Part shown: positions 25,010 to 33,980 of the stretch, piece after piece
Layout of the letters: every line of letters begins with the position of its first letter
How positions within the stretch are numbered: position 1 is the stretch's first letter
From: Bacteroidota bacterium
Lineage (GTDB): Bacteria > Bacteroidota > Bacteroidia > Bacteroidales > F082
Direction: 5' to 3'
DNA: 64,000 bases
NCBI GenBank assembly: GCA_018830105.1
Contig: JAHJTC010000004.1
Span: forward strand, 496,001 to 560,000
The notes under the pieces: model-generated
Seen by the model: only the letters and a program-made list of their open reading frames with translations
Told to the model about the DNA's origin: nothing
Databases searched by the model: none
Made by a program: the position numbers and the translations under genes

Positions 25010-27598
25010 CTAAAAATGTTTGCGGTAGGTTTTCACAAATACCCTGTAATCCGCAATGTTTTCTCCGTAAGCTTGTAAGAGTTCGTCACGCGATTTTTCC
25101 GGGAATTTTTGAGCATCGTAGGCAGCAAAAGCCATGGCAGACTTCTTTAAAACATCATCAAACTGTTTGTAGTCAGGGTATTGAATAAGTAATAAGTCAA
25201 AATAGGCTTTTGCTTCGGCATAATCCTCCTGTTCTATAAAGTAATTCAATGCAAGCGCGGTTAGGGTTGGATTTTGCTGTGAATTCAGGAAAGCAAACAT
25301 ATCCTGGTGTACATAACCAAGCTCCGTCAAATCGAATTTGTCGGCTTGTTTATCGAGTTCAAGATAAGCCGGAATAGAAGCTTCGAAACCAGCAGCATAC
25401 ATGCGATCCAGCACGTTTTGATAAGCCTCCCAATAAGCAAAGGATGCTTCAAAGGAATGCTCATAGTTCAGAAGTTGAGAAGCCTCAATATTGCATCCCC
25501 TGTTTTTATCAACTATTTCGCGTGCAGAAGCTAGTGCCCGACGTAAATCAGCAATCTTTTTAAAGCGCACTGCACGCTCAGCGTCAAGCATGTACCTATC
25601 ATATTCCTGCTGATGATTCATGCAGATACGTTCAATGATTTTGGCATCGAGCGATTGGAAAGCCGCTTTTATTTCGGGGTCATTTTGTAAGCCAAACTCC
25701 TCAGCAATCATTGCTGCTTCGTGATACACAGACCAGGCCTCATCCAGTTTATTTGCCCAAACTTTTTGATTTGCAGTTCTAATTTTTTCAACAATCAAAG
25801 GCTTGGCAAGTTCGGTGGTTAGCTCGCTGCTTTCGGCAGCATTAAACTGACCTTTGGCATTTAATTGTTTCGCCGCTGCAAGCGTTTTTAAAGCCAGGTC
25901 GTTGTCGCCACTATTGGCAGCATCAATTCCTGATTGAAGCTTTTCGGTGAACACAGGTTCACCAAGTCTTTGCTTTAAAGCTGCTAATTCATTGCTATTC
26001 GCAATATAATTGCTGTGCTGCTGATGAAACTGATCTGCTTTTTCAAGCTGAATCAGGGCCTCATTTTCCATGCCCTGATTACTGAAGGCTAAAGCCTGCT
26101 TTACGATTTCGTCTAACCCCTTTTGATAGGCGCTATTTTGAGTATTTCGTATTTCGTTTTGCAAAGACCTGTTATCGAATAGAATAGCGGCTTCGGCAGC
26201 TTGTTCGAGATAGGCAATGGCTTTTTCTGTCTGGTTATTTTGCAACAGGATTCTGGCTTTCGATGTGTAATTTCCTATAAGTTTGGCAGCAGCCAGCCGG
26301 ATGGCATCATCAGGGATATTCTGATAGGCCTGCGCAAAAAACGCGCGTGATTTTGCAAAATAGAGTGCTGCCATTTTTTCGTTATCCGCTTCGAGCGCTT
26401 TATTATTAATCTGAAAATAGGCATCCAGAACACCAGCCCTGGAAAGCGACAACACCTGAACTATAGCTTGTGTCTGCTGGTTGTTATTTCTACTTAAATC
26501 GCTCAACGAAAGCTGATGCGATAAATAATAGGCATTGGCGTGGTCCTCTTTATCAAGGAGCAGGTTAATCTCCTCCAGCAGCATAGCAACGATCGCATTT
26601 TGCAGTTCGTTGCCGGAATAAAAATTTGCAAACTGCTGCAGCCTTTGCCTAAATGCTGAATCAGCATGAATTCCGGAGACTTCATAAAAGATTTCGTAAT
26701 CCCGAAAATCAACAGTTGTCGCCACTTTCCTGTGGTGTATCAGTTCTTGAGCAAATCTTTGGGCAAATTGCTCCGCATTCAGGCGGATGTTTATCTTGTC
26801 GTTAAGCGACTGATCGAGCAATGTTTCAAAGCGCAGCTGCTTTCTGCGCAGCTGTTCGATTAAGCTGAGTAGTTCACTCCTTTGATCTTCAGAAAAATAG
26901 TGAGATTTGGCATCAACAATAGCAGGGCTTTGGTTTAAGGCTTTACGAACGGCATCCCATGCCAGAAACAGACTTATAGGATCGCTTTCATCAGTATCGC
27001 GGGTATCCACCAGTTTTTCGAACAAATGCAAAGCACCATAGTATGTGTTGATCTGATGCAAGACTTTTTCGATTTCCAGTTGTTTTTTTGCGGAAAAGTC
27101 AAAATCGGTCAAATTTGCATTCTGAAACCTTTGTTCATTGGCCTTCAGATCAACATGACTGATTTGTAGATCGGTTCTCTGCTGCAGTGGCAATTCCACT
27201 TCAAAATATCTTTTCCACAGCCGGCCATTTTGTGAAATCAATTCGAAGCGCCCTTTAAACACATCTGGGACGATCAAATTTGTAAGCGCAGTTCCTCTAT
27301 AAGAAATGGCTTGCAATGACTTAATGCGATCAAAATCAATGTTTATAAGTGTTGTTTGATAAGGAGTTGGGTTGAGCGACAAAGCCGCTTCAATATCCCA
27401 ATAGGCCGATTTCGTAGCCTGTCCGTTGCTTTCCGCGTTGATGATAGTGTAAAAAACCCATTGCTTGTTTCTTGATGCCTCTCTTCCTGAATTTGTTGCT
27501 TCCAGCTTAAATCGGGTATTAACAGACAGCTGCTTTTGGGCGATGGCCTGTGCCATCACAAAGGTGCTAAAAACAAGCAAAATCAGAAGCTTACGCAT
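25010..27598 (-). CDS. Large secreted helical-repeat protein, unrecognised
   Basis: An 862-residue protein I do not recognise. It has a clear signal peptide (LLILLVFSTFVMAQAIAQ), a beta-rich N-terminal part (about 20-150) and then long amphipathic helices rich in Ala, Glu, Gln and Leu. Repeating helix pairs (for example ALIQLEKADQFHQQHSNYI, KAIAYLEQAAEAAILF) resemble TPR units, and YFDLLLIQYPDYKQF near the end is TPR-like. The likely location is the periplasm or outer-membrane inner face. It is monocistronic. A scaffold role is only a guess. Confidence 0.7.
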   Translation of the reverse strand: MRKLLILLVFSTFVMAQAIAQKQLSVNTRFKLEATNSGREASRNKQWVFYTIINAESNGQATKSAYWDIEAALSLNPTPYQTTLINIDFDRIKSLQAISYRGTALTNLIVPDVFKGRFELISQNGRLWKRYFEVELPLQQRTDLQISHVDLKANEQRFQNANLTDFDFSAKKQLEIEKVLHQINTYYGALHLFEKLVDTRDTDESDPISLFLAWDAVRKALNQSPAIVDAKSHYFSEDQRSELLSLIEQLRRKQLRFETLLDQSLNDKINIRLNAEQFAQRFAQELIHHRKVATTVDFRDYEIFYEVSGIHADSAFRQRLQQFANFYSGNELQNAIVAMLLEEINLLLDKEDHANAYYLSHQLSLSDLSRNNNQQTQAIVQVLSLSRAGVLDAYFQINNKALEADNEKMAALYFAKSRAFFAQAYQNIPDDAIRLAAAKLIGNYTSKARILLQNNQTEKAIAYLEQAAEAAILFDNRSLQNEIRNTQNSAYQKGLDEIVKQALAFSNQGMENEALIQLEKADQFHQQHSNYIANSNELAALKQRLGEPVFTEKLQSGIDAANSGDNDLALKTLAAAKQLNAKGQFNAAESSELTTELAKPLIVEKIRTANQKVWANKLDEAWSVYHEAAMIAEEFGLQNDPEIKAAFQSLDAKIIERICMNHQQEYDRYMLDAERAVRFKKIADLRRALASAREIVDKNRGCNIEASQLLNYEHSFEASFAYWEAYQNVLDRMYAAGFEASIPAYLELDKQADKFDLTELGYVHQDMFAFLNSQQNPTLTALALNYFIEQEDYAEAKAYFDLLLIQYPDYKQFDDVLKKSAMAFAAYDAQKFPEKSRDELLQAYGENIADYRVFVKTYRKHF

Positions 27599-27665
27599 AA
27601 ATTATGTAATTGGCCACAAAAGTAACGAAAGCGGTTGAAACGATTGGCAAAAGCGATAGGTGTAA

Positions 27666-27702
27666 AAACAAAAAAGCTGCTTATTTTAAACAAGCAGCTT
27701 CT
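27666..27702 (-). terminator. Terminator of the groES-like gene
   Basis: AAGCTGCTT and AAGCAGCTT form a hairpin, with an A-run on the plus strand giving T residues on the minus-strand transcript, just downstream of 27723. Confidence 0.7.
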
Positions 27703-27722
27703 GAGATTTTGATACGTGGAGC

Positions 27723-28010
27723 TTATATTTCTTCTGTTTCTACTACTTTAGCCAACAGATCCTCATAAGGAATTACAAGAAGTTTACGGCCTTCAAACTC
27801 TACCTCTGTTCCTGTGTACTTCTTGAACAAAACCGTATCACCCACGACGATAGCTGGATTCTCGATCGTTCCGATGGCAACTACTTTGGACGTTTGTGGC
27901 TTTTCTTTGGCCGATTCGGGTATAATCAAACCTGTTGCAGTGCGCTGCTCCCCTTTTTCTTCGGTCAAATCAAGAATGACCTGTTCATTTAACGGTTGTA
28001 ACTCTTTCAT
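27723..28010 (-). CDS. GroES-like co-chaperonin, not next to groEL
   Basis: A 95-residue Cpn10 fold. The mobile loop (QRTATGLIIPES) and the core motif VGDTVLFKKYTGTEVEFEGRK are present, and the roof loop is short. GroES caps GroEL. No groEL lies in the window and the partner gene is a thioredoxin-glutaredoxin fusion 17 bp upstream, so this is likely a second or relocated groES. The LIIP mobile loop could still bind GroEL. Its specific job is unknown. Confidence 0.88.
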   Translation of the reverse strand: MKELQPLNEQVILDLTEEKGEQRTATGLIIPESAKEKPQTSKVVAIGTIENPAIVVGDTVLFKKYTGTEVEFEGRKLLVIPYEDLLAKVVETEEI

Positions 28011-28027
28011 ATTTGTAAGTTTTTGTA

Positions 28028-28621
28028 TTAGTTATTAGAATTAATTCCAAGTAATCGATTTATTTTCGCCTTATCAAATCCAACGATAATTTCTCCGTTG
28101 ATATCCGTTTGTGGCACCCCTTGCTGGCCGCTGCGCCTAACCATCTTTTCTGCCGCTGATTGATTTTTACTAACATCAACATCCGTAAAACGGATACTAT
28201 GCGTACGAAGGTATGATTTGAGGGTATTGCACCAGGAACATGTTGGTGTGGAATATACGGTGACGCGTTTTTGTGCTGTCTCACCATCTTTGAGAGAAGC
28301 CTGGTAGAGAGATTCCTCGAAAAGAGAAATATAGTAAGCCGGATCGTTGCAACCTTTTACGACGTTGATGTATTGCGCGCCCTCGAAAACCATTAATGAA
28401 GGCACTGTTTTCAGTTGATAGTTTTCGTGAATATCCCTCACCTGCGATACGTCAGCGATTAGAACATTCACTTTTTCCAGTTTCTTGGCAGCTTCCTGCA
28501 GGTTCTTCAGGCTGCATTCGCTGGCATCATTCGCTGATTTATAAAGCAAAACGTAGTTTTTTTCTTTGGGCTTTAGTAGCGAAAGCATCTCATGATGCGA
28601 CTGAACAGTTTGTATAGCCAT
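28028..28621 (-). CDS. Thioredoxin-fold/glutaredoxin fusion protein
   Basis: A 197-residue cytosolic protein with two domains. Residues 1-105 form a thioredoxin fold with the cis-proline motif TVPSLMVF but no CxxC (only Cys36 in ASECSLKN). Residues 118-197 form a glutaredoxin domain with Cys128 and Cys131 in TPTCSWCNTL, followed by GVPQTDING and GFDKAKI. The first domain resembles monothiol YtxJ-type bacillithiol proteins, so a low-molecular-weight thiol oxidoreductase role is plausible. It leads the operon with groES. Confidence 0.82.
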   Translation of the reverse strand: MAIQTVQSHHEMLSLLKPKEKNYVLLYKSANDASECSLKNLQEAAKKLEKVNVLIADVSQVRDIHENYQLKTVPSLMVFEGAQYINVVKGCNDPAYYISLFEESLYQASLKDGETAQKRVTVYSTPTCSWCNTLKSYLRTHSIRFTDVDVSKNQSAAEKMVRRSGQQGVPQTDINGEIIVGFDKAKINRLLGINSNN

Positions 28622-28740
28622 AATGTATTTTTGATCCTTCCGATCAATTTACGTGCCAGTGAACGCAATCAGGTTTCTGTATATGTCGTTTTTGCAGCAC
28701 TGACAGAATTGCAGGAAAAATTAAAGCCTGCAGGCATACG

Positions 28741-29181
28741 CTAAAAAATATAGGGAATTAGTTTCCAGTTTTTTGCGCTGTAAGCGGCATAACCGTCAAA
28801 ATGCCTGATTAATTTTCTCTCTTCGTAATGCAGTTTAAAAATCAGATTGATCAGCAAAAGCATGAAAACCGCCAACCTTATCCAGCTGAAATAATCTATC
28901 ACAAGGGCCAGAACGACTAACAGCTGAGCCAGATACATCGGATGGCGGATGATACGATAGATTCCATGCGAAATCAGGATACCATTTTGCCGGGGAACCG
29001 GCGTAATATTGAAATTCCCGGGTTTCATCTGCAGGATGGCAATAATTCCAAGTGCCAGTCCGGCTGCCTCGATAAAAAGTGCCTCGTAGCTGGAAGCAAC
29101 AACCGGAGCGCTAAGCATAAAATACAGCAGGCTTAAAAGCTGAACCAACACATAAAACCTGGGCAATAATAGGTCTTTCAT
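28741..29181 (-). CDS. ICMT/PEMT-type membrane methyltransferase
   Basis: A 146-residue integral membrane protein with four to five helices. The C-terminal signature GIYRIIRHPMYLAQLLV ... HYEERKLIRHFDGYAAY is that of isoprenylcysteine carboxyl methyltransferase and phospholipid methyltransferase relatives, where the RHPxY and EExxL motifs bind S-adenosylmethionine. The substrate is unknown; bacterial members are poorly characterised. It is monocistronic, next to a repeat block. Confidence 0.85.
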   Translation of the reverse strand: MKDLLLPRFYVLVQLLSLLYFMLSAPVVASSYEALFIEAAGLALGIIAILQMKPGNFNITPVPRQNGILISHGIYRIIRHPMYLAQLLVVLALVIDYFSWIRLAVFMLLLINLIFKLHYEERKLIRHFDGYAAYSAKNWKLIPYIF

Positions 29182-29345
29182 AAGCAGTGGTAAAAAAAAA
29201 CAGCTCCCGGCTGGACTTCATCCTTGGTGAAGCCCGATCTTGCAAGTAGTGAGTTTGTAAACCGGGAGCCACCGCAAAGATAAGAGAGTTATTAATATCT
29301 CTACACAAAACCAAAAACAGCAGCCTTTCATTTCGATGGAGGTAC

Positions 29346-29560
29346 AACTGAGATTTACCCTGTCATTTCGAAGCCTGCCTGCCGGCAAAGGCAGGGAGGG
29401 ACGACTGAGAAATCCCCTAAGAGACAGGGCGGTGCTTTGGGGATCTCTAATCCTGCGTCGTTCGAGATGACGGGTTCGTGAAGGGGATCTCTCGTCACTC
29501 CGCTGCGCTGCGTTCTGTCGAGATGACGGCAAACGTTGTTTGAGATGACGGTTAGGTGTC
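29346..29560. repeat. Dispersed GTCATTTCGA/GAGATGACGG repeat block, copy A
   Basis: A run of units that start near TGTCATTTCGAAG, contain GACTGAGAAATCCCC and GGGGATCTCT, and end in GTCGAGATGACGG. The AAATCCCC/GGGGATCT arms can form hairpins. A stretch of over 60 bp, from GAGATGACGGGTTCG to the end, is repeated in copy B at 30.2 kb in the same orientation. Minus-strand ORFs across it are artefacts of the repeat. The gap 29182-29646 holds nothing else. Confidence 0.88.
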
Positions 29561-29646
29561 TTTTTCTTTGACGGTTTGACGATTATTTTCGCTAATAAGT
29601 AAAATAACATCTAATACTATCTTTAAGATTTTGCTATTTTTGTTTT

Positions 29647-29949
29647 ATGTCAGTTTCTCATAACTACTTCGTTTACATCATGACAAATAAACACAAAAAT
29701 GTGTTGTATGTGGGTGTAACCAACGATCTTGAAAGAAGGGTATATGAGCATGAAACTGGTAAAAATGCCGGTTTTACTAATAAGTACAATTGTAATTATC
29801 TTATTTATTATGAGCACTTTACTCATATAGATTATGCTATCGACAGAGAAAAGAAAATTAAAAAGTGGAGACGCGAAAAGAAAGACACATTAATTTCATT
29901 GTTTAATCCGGATTGGCGTTTTTTAAATGAAGAAATTGTGAATTTGTAA
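29647..29949 (+). CDS. Small GIY-YIG nuclease-domain protein
   Basis: A 100-residue protein made of one GIY-YIG domain. The family signature appears as FVYIMTNKHKNVLYVGVTNDLERRVYEH, with the conserved Arg of the helix (LERRV), a later Tyr and Glu, and KKIKKWRREKK as basic C-terminal region. Members are widespread in Bacteroidota and are unassigned in function. The protein may cut or bind branched DNA. It is flanked on both sides by copies of the same dispersed repeat and has low GC, unlike its neighbours. Confidence 0.9.
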   Translation: MSVSHNYFVYIMTNKHKNVLYVGVTNDLERRVYEHETGKNAGFTNKYNCNYLIYYEHFTHIDYAIDREKKIKKWRREKKDTLISLFNPDWRFLNEEIVNL

Positions 29950-30007
29950 GCTTGCCGGAGAACAACTACTTAACCAATATCCCCCTACATCAAAAACAGC
30001 ACCCTGG

Positions 30008-30253
30008 TCATTTCAAAATCTGCCTGCAGGCAAAGGCAGGGAGGTACAACTGAGATTTACACTGTCATTTCGAAGAAGGCACGACTGAGAAATCCCCTAT
30101 TAGACAGGGCATTGCTCAGGGGATCTCTCCTCCTGCGTCGTTCGAGATGACGGGTGGTGCTTTGGGAATCTCTCCTCCTGCGTCGTCGAGATGACGGGTT
30201 CGTGAAGGGGATCTCTCGTCACTCCGCTGCGCTGCGTTCTGTCGAGATGACGG
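30008..30253. repeat. Dispersed GTCATTTCGA/GAGATGACGG repeat block, copy B
   Basis: The same family as the block at 29.35-29.56 kb, in the same orientation, with one more internal unit. It lies between the GIY-YIG gene and the mlaD-like gene. The shared run from about 30188 to 30251 is near-identical to copy A. Confidence 0.88.
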
Positions 30254-30306
30254 GATGGTGCTCCTCTGAAAATGCAATATTGTTAGAATGGGTTCCTTTA
30301 ACTCGC

Positions 30307-31269
30307 TTATTTTTCATCCACGGGTAATTCCTCCGCAGCTTCCAATCGCTCTTGCTCCTTTTCTTTTTCCTTTTCCTTTTCTCTGGCTTGTCGCCTGAAG
30401 TATCCCCTGACAAGGAAATTATGTTTGAATGCTTCCAGGTTTTCGTTCAGGCCGATGCTGCTTTCTTTAAGGTTAACAATGGTTGCGTCAATATTATTTA
30501 CGATAACAGTATCATTAATTAACATGCCCAAAGCGCCATCGCCATCGTTTATTTTCATCATAATTTCGCCGAGCTGGTCCGAAGCAACTTCTGTTTTGGC
30601 CACTGTTGCCTGCAGACCTTCCATAAAAGCAAACACATTTTCTTTGGTAACTTCTATGGTTTCGTCCAATCCTTCAGAACTTTTTTTGAAGTTTTCAATG
30701 GTTACATTGATATTTTCTGCAATAGTCGAATCCTGGATTAGCCTGCCCAGCGTGCCCTGACCGCTATTGATATTCACCATTATTTCGGCCAACTGCAGCG
30801 AAATAACTTCAACGCTCTCTGCACTGGTTTTTAAACTTTTGATAATGGCATCGGTTTCTACCGGTTCTTTGGACAAAACTTTTTGTCCGTCTTTTGCCAT
30901 AGCGGCATCATTACTTCCCTGTGTAATCGTAACAATCCGGTCGCCAATAATTCCTTCTGAACCAATGCTGGCATAGCTGTCGGACTTGATAAATTGCTGC
31001 ACATTTTTTCTAATAAGCAGGTCAACTTGCACGGTTGAATCATTGATAATTTTAATGTTATCGACAACGCCGACATCAATACCCGAAAAACGGATACTGT
31101 TACCAACCCTCAGGCCGCTCACATTGTAAAATTCAGTAGTAAGTTTAAACACGGGATTGAACAAATTTTGTTGTTTGCCAATAATGAAAATGACGATTAC
31201 AAAAATTGCTATTCCTATGGTTATAAAAATGCCTAACCGCGCTTTAAATCCTGGTGTGTAATTATCCAT
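30307..31269 (-). CDS. MlaD-family (MCE domain) lipid-transport substrate-binding protein
   Basis: A 320-residue protein anchored by one N-terminal helix (GIFITIGIAIFVIVIFIIG). It has an MCE domain (about 40-120, VSGLRVGNSIRFSGIDVGVVDNI) and a long helical region with repeated VNINSGQGTLGRLIQDSTIAENI-type segments, as in MlaD/MCE hexamers. The tail is highly charged (REKEKEKEKEQ). It carries phospholipids across the periplasm. The gene overlaps the ATPase gene by 8 bp and ends the three-gene operon. Confidence 0.92.
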   Translation of the reverse strand: MDNYTPGFKARLGIFITIGIAIFVIVIFIIGKQQNLFNPVFKLTTEFYNVSGLRVGNSIRFSGIDVGVVDNIKIINDSTVQVDLLIRKNVQQFIKSDSYASIGSEGIIGDRIVTITQGSNDAAMAKDGQKVLSKEPVETDAIIKSLKTSAESVEVISLQLAEIMVNINSGQGTLGRLIQDSTIAENINVTIENFKKSSEGLDETIEVTKENVFAFMEGLQATVAKTEVASDQLGEIMMKINDGDGALGMLINDTVIVNNIDATIVNLKESSIGLNENLEAFKHNFLVRGYFRRQAREKEKEKEKEQERLEAAEELPVDEK

Positions 31270-32074
31270 TTTTTTTGATTTTTTTTTGTCCCTGATGAAC
31301 CTGTTGTTTGAAAAATGAGGTAATCATCTCATCCGTTGAATTTTCAAAATCATCGATGTCACCTTCCATATATACTTCGCCGTCCTGCAGCATAATAATT
31401 CTGTCGGCAGTGGCACGGGCACATTCAATATCGTGCGTAATAATGATAGATGAAGTTTTGTATTTTTCCTGAACTTCATTGATCAGTTCACTTATTCCAT
31501 CTGATGTTACCGGATCCAAACCGGTTGTTGGTTCATCATATAACATGATTAAGGGATCCACAATAATGGTACGCGCCAGACTTGCCCGTTTGCGCATCCC
31601 TCCCGAAAGCTCCGAAGGCATTTTATGCAGCGTATCAGTCAGCCCCACATTTTCGAGTACTTCTTCTATTTTTTCGTTCATTTCTTTTTTTGTAAGATTC
31701 TTTTTTATTCTTTGCAATGGAAACTCCAGATTTTGTTTTATTGTCATAGAGTCATACAGCGCACCGCTTTGAAAAAGAAACCCAATTTTTTCGCGCATCG
31801 CAGCCAATTCCTTCCGATTTAGGTTAACCACATTTTTGCCAAGCACATGAATGGTCCCCTGGTCGGGTTGCAACAAACTGACAATACATTTAATGAGAAC
31901 AGATTTTCCGGAACCTGATTTACCGAGCACCACCAGGTTTTCGCCTTTGTAAAGGTTCAGCGACAGGTTTTTTAATACATCCAGATCGGCAAAACTTTTA
32001 CTGAGGTTATTAATCTCAATAATCTTTTCGGTTGTTTCTTCCGTTTCCTTTATGATCGTTTCAGTTTTTGCCAT
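31262..32074 (-). CDS. ABC transporter ATP-binding protein, MlaF type
   Basis: A 270-residue ATPase. Walker A is LGKSGSGKSVLIK, the ABC signature is LSGGMRKRASLAR, and Walker B is LIMLYDEPTTGLDP, followed by the switch His in IIITHDIECARATADRI. The LSGGMRKR signature is typical of MlaF-type phospholipid exporters or importers. It lies between the permease and MCE genes. No mlaB or mlaC is present, as usual in Bacteroidota. Confidence 0.94.
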   Translation of the reverse strand: MAKTETIIKETEETTEKIIEINNLSKSFADLDVLKNLSLNLYKGENLVVLGKSGSGKSVLIKCIVSLLQPDQGTIHVLGKNVVNLNRKELAAMREKIGFLFQSGALYDSMTIKQNLEFPLQRIKKNLTKKEMNEKIEEVLENVGLTDTLHKMPSELSGGMRKRASLARTIIVDPLIMLYDEPTTGLDPVTSDGISELINEVQEKYKTSSIIITHDIECARATADRIIMLQDGEVYMEGDIDDFENSTDEMITSFFKQQVHQGQKKIKKNG

Positions 32075-32087
32075 TATCTATTTTTTT

Positions 32088-32939
32088 CTATAAAAGCATA
32101 TCAGTGACCTGAACAGCAATTAAATCAATTATTATCACGAGCAGTGAGGCCATCACCACCGCCGAATTGGCAGCCCTACCCACACTTTCTGTCCCTTTAC
32201 CTGCTGTATAGCCTTTGTAAGTTCCAATGAGTCCGATAGTAGCGCCAAAAAAGAACGTTTTGATAACGGCAGGTAAAAAGTCCATAAAATCAACTACTCT
32301 GAAGGCCTGAGAAATAAATAAGGTGAACGAAACGCTTCCCTTGATATTTGCCCCGGCCCAACTGCCCATTATACCCAGTGCATCGGCATATAAAACCAAT
32401 ATCGGAATCATAAGCGTGGCAGCCAGCACTCTTGTGACAACCAAAAAGCGCATTGGATTGGTAGCCGACACTTCCATGGCATCAATTTGCTCTGTCACTT
32501 TCATCGACCCTAACTCGGCTCCCATGCCCGAACCGATTTTTCCTGCGCAAATCAATGCGGTAATAACAGGTCCCATTTCACGGATGATTGATAGTGCAAC
32601 CATTCCGGGGAGCATTGATACAGCGCCGAAATCTGCTAATACAGGCCGCGACTGTATCGTAAGTACCAAACCCATAATAAGTCCGGTCACCGAAATAAGC
32701 GGCAATGTTTTATTGCCTATTTGATAACACTGGCGGAGGAATTCCTTGAACTCGAATTGGCGCGAAAAAGCCTCTCTGGTGGCACTAAACAAGAATAAAA
32801 AAAAATTCCCTGCCTCCAAAAAGAACGCATTCGCCTTCTGCGTTTCTTTAAGCGTTTTTTCGCTCAGCTTTATAACATGCTTCGATAAATCGGGCAGCTT
32901 TGGAATTATTTTTTTTACAGGAACTCTGATTTTCACCAT
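32088..32939 (-). CDS. MlaE-family ABC permease
   Basis: A 283-residue integral membrane protein. The MlaE core is clear: GLVLTIQSRPVLADFGA, SIIREMGPVITALICAGKIGSGMGAELGSM, then VTEQIDAMEVSATNP and helices to the C-terminus. It is the first gene of the MlaEFD-type lipid-transport operon. Its start is 23 nt after the -7 box of a shared-type promoter (32963-33027), which places the operon in the putative envelope regulon. Confidence 0.94.
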   Translation of the reverse strand: MVKIRVPVKKIIPKLPDLSKHVIKLSEKTLKETQKANAFFLEAGNFFLFLFSATREAFSRQFEFKEFLRQCYQIGNKTLPLISVTGLIMGLVLTIQSRPVLADFGAVSMLPGMVALSIIREMGPVITALICAGKIGSGMGAELGSMKVTEQIDAMEVSATNPMRFLVVTRVLAATLMIPILVLYADALGIMGSWAGANIKGSVSFTLFISQAFRVVDFMDFLPAVIKTFFFGATIGLIGTYKGYTAGKGTESVGRAANSAVVMASLLVIIIDLIAVQVTDMLL

Positions 32940-32962
32940 AAAGTTAGATTAGATTGTCACGG

Positions 32963-33027
32963 CAAAGGTAAGTTCAGGCTATGTGTGGACTGTTATATAC
33001 TTATTGGAGATAGTTACATAATTCACG
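32963..33027 (-). promoter_or_regulatory. Regulon promoter 1 (mla operon)
   Basis: Read on the minus strand: CGTGAA-TT-ATGTAA (33014-33027), ATATAA (32993-32998, 21 bp downstream), and TACCTTTG (32963-32970) as a perfect TAnnTTTG -7 box. The rest of the 318-bp gap to the L,D-transpeptidase gene shows no other feature. Confidence 0.7.
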
Positions 33028-33257
33028 CATTTATGGATGGAAATTCTGATTTTAACATCATTTATTTAGGTCGTTTTTTTAAAAATTTGCTCAATATCAG
33101 CTATTGTCTCAAATCACCGGTGTTTGTCAGCTTTAATTGTGTATAATGCAAATAAGTTGATAAGATTTACGTTAGCTGGAAGTAGATGATTGTAATCATT
33201 TCAAAATTATTTTCATTTTGTATCAAAAGAACCCGAATAATCTATTACTTTTAGCCC

Positions 33258-33980
33258 ATGCAGATTAAAAAAACCATTTTAGTTTTTGTATTTTTACTTC
33301 CGTTTTACATGGTTAATGAGTGGAGTGTTGCTGCCAACCGGGACAGTAGCTACACCCCTCTAATTGATAAATTTCAAATCATACATGCAGAAAATACTTC
33401 TGATCTTCCTGACCTGCAGCTCCTTAAAACAGCGCTATCAGGTTACGAATTACTTAAGAATGAGCAAAGCATTCATCGTACAGAAGTGATTACCATTATT
33501 GATTTTAGCCTGCCATCAGACACCGAAAGGCTTTGGGTGATAGATCTTGTGGGAGCAAAAGTGCTGTATCATTGCTTGGTTTCTCATGGAAGAAATTCGG
33601 GCGATCTCATGGCAGAAAAATTTTCCAACAATCCAGGTTCCTATACCAGCAGCCCCGGATTTTATACCACCGGTGAAAGCTATTTTGGAAAACATGGCCT
33701 ATCACTTCGGTTAGATGGCATTGAAAAAGGGATTAATGACAAGGCAAGGGAACGCGCCATTGTTATTCATGGAGCCGACTATGTTTCACCTGACTTTGTG
33801 AAGAAATACGGCAGACTTGGCCGAAGCCTCGGTTGTCCGGCAATTCCTGAAAAACTGAGCAAGGAAATTATTGAAACTATAAAAGACGGATCCTGTCTGT
33901 TTGTTTTTACGCCTACGAAAAGTTATCTGTCCAACTCTCGTATTATCACTAAAATTACGGCCCCTTCTAAAAAGGGATAA
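33258..33980 (+). CDS. Murein L,D-transpeptidase-type protein (YkuD_2 family)
   Basis: A 240-residue exported protein with an N-terminal signal segment (ILVFVFLLPFYMV). The catalytic domain has LVSHGRNSGDLMAEKFSN, FYTTGESY, the His in IVIHGADYVS and the nucleophile Cys in GRSLGCPAIP. This is the second YkuD family (PF13645 type), distinct from the neighbouring 590-residue enzyme. It should act on peptidoglycan or outer-membrane protein anchoring in the periplasm. Its 3' end overlaps the convergent gene by 14 bp. Confidence 0.88.
   Translation: MQIKKTILVFVFLLPFYMVNEWSVAANRDSSYTPLIDKFQIIHAENTSDLPDLQLLKTALSGYELLKNEQSIHRTEVITIIDFSLPSDTERLWVIDLVGAKVLYHCLVSHGRNSGDLMAEKFSNNPGSYTSSPGFYTTGESYFGKHGLSLRLDGIEKGINDKARERAIVIHGADYVSPDFVKKYGRLGRSLGCPAIPEKLSKEIIETIKDGSCLFVFTPTKSYLSNSRIITKITAPSKKG

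Noticed and set aside
29218-29610. 130-codon minus-strand ORF
   Set aside because: It runs through the dispersed repeat block; the sequence is low-complexity repeat translation (Arg/Ser-rich).
30219-30413. 64-codon minus-strand ORF rich in Lys and Arg
   Set aside because: It spans the repeat end and the charged tail of the mlaD-like gene in another frame.
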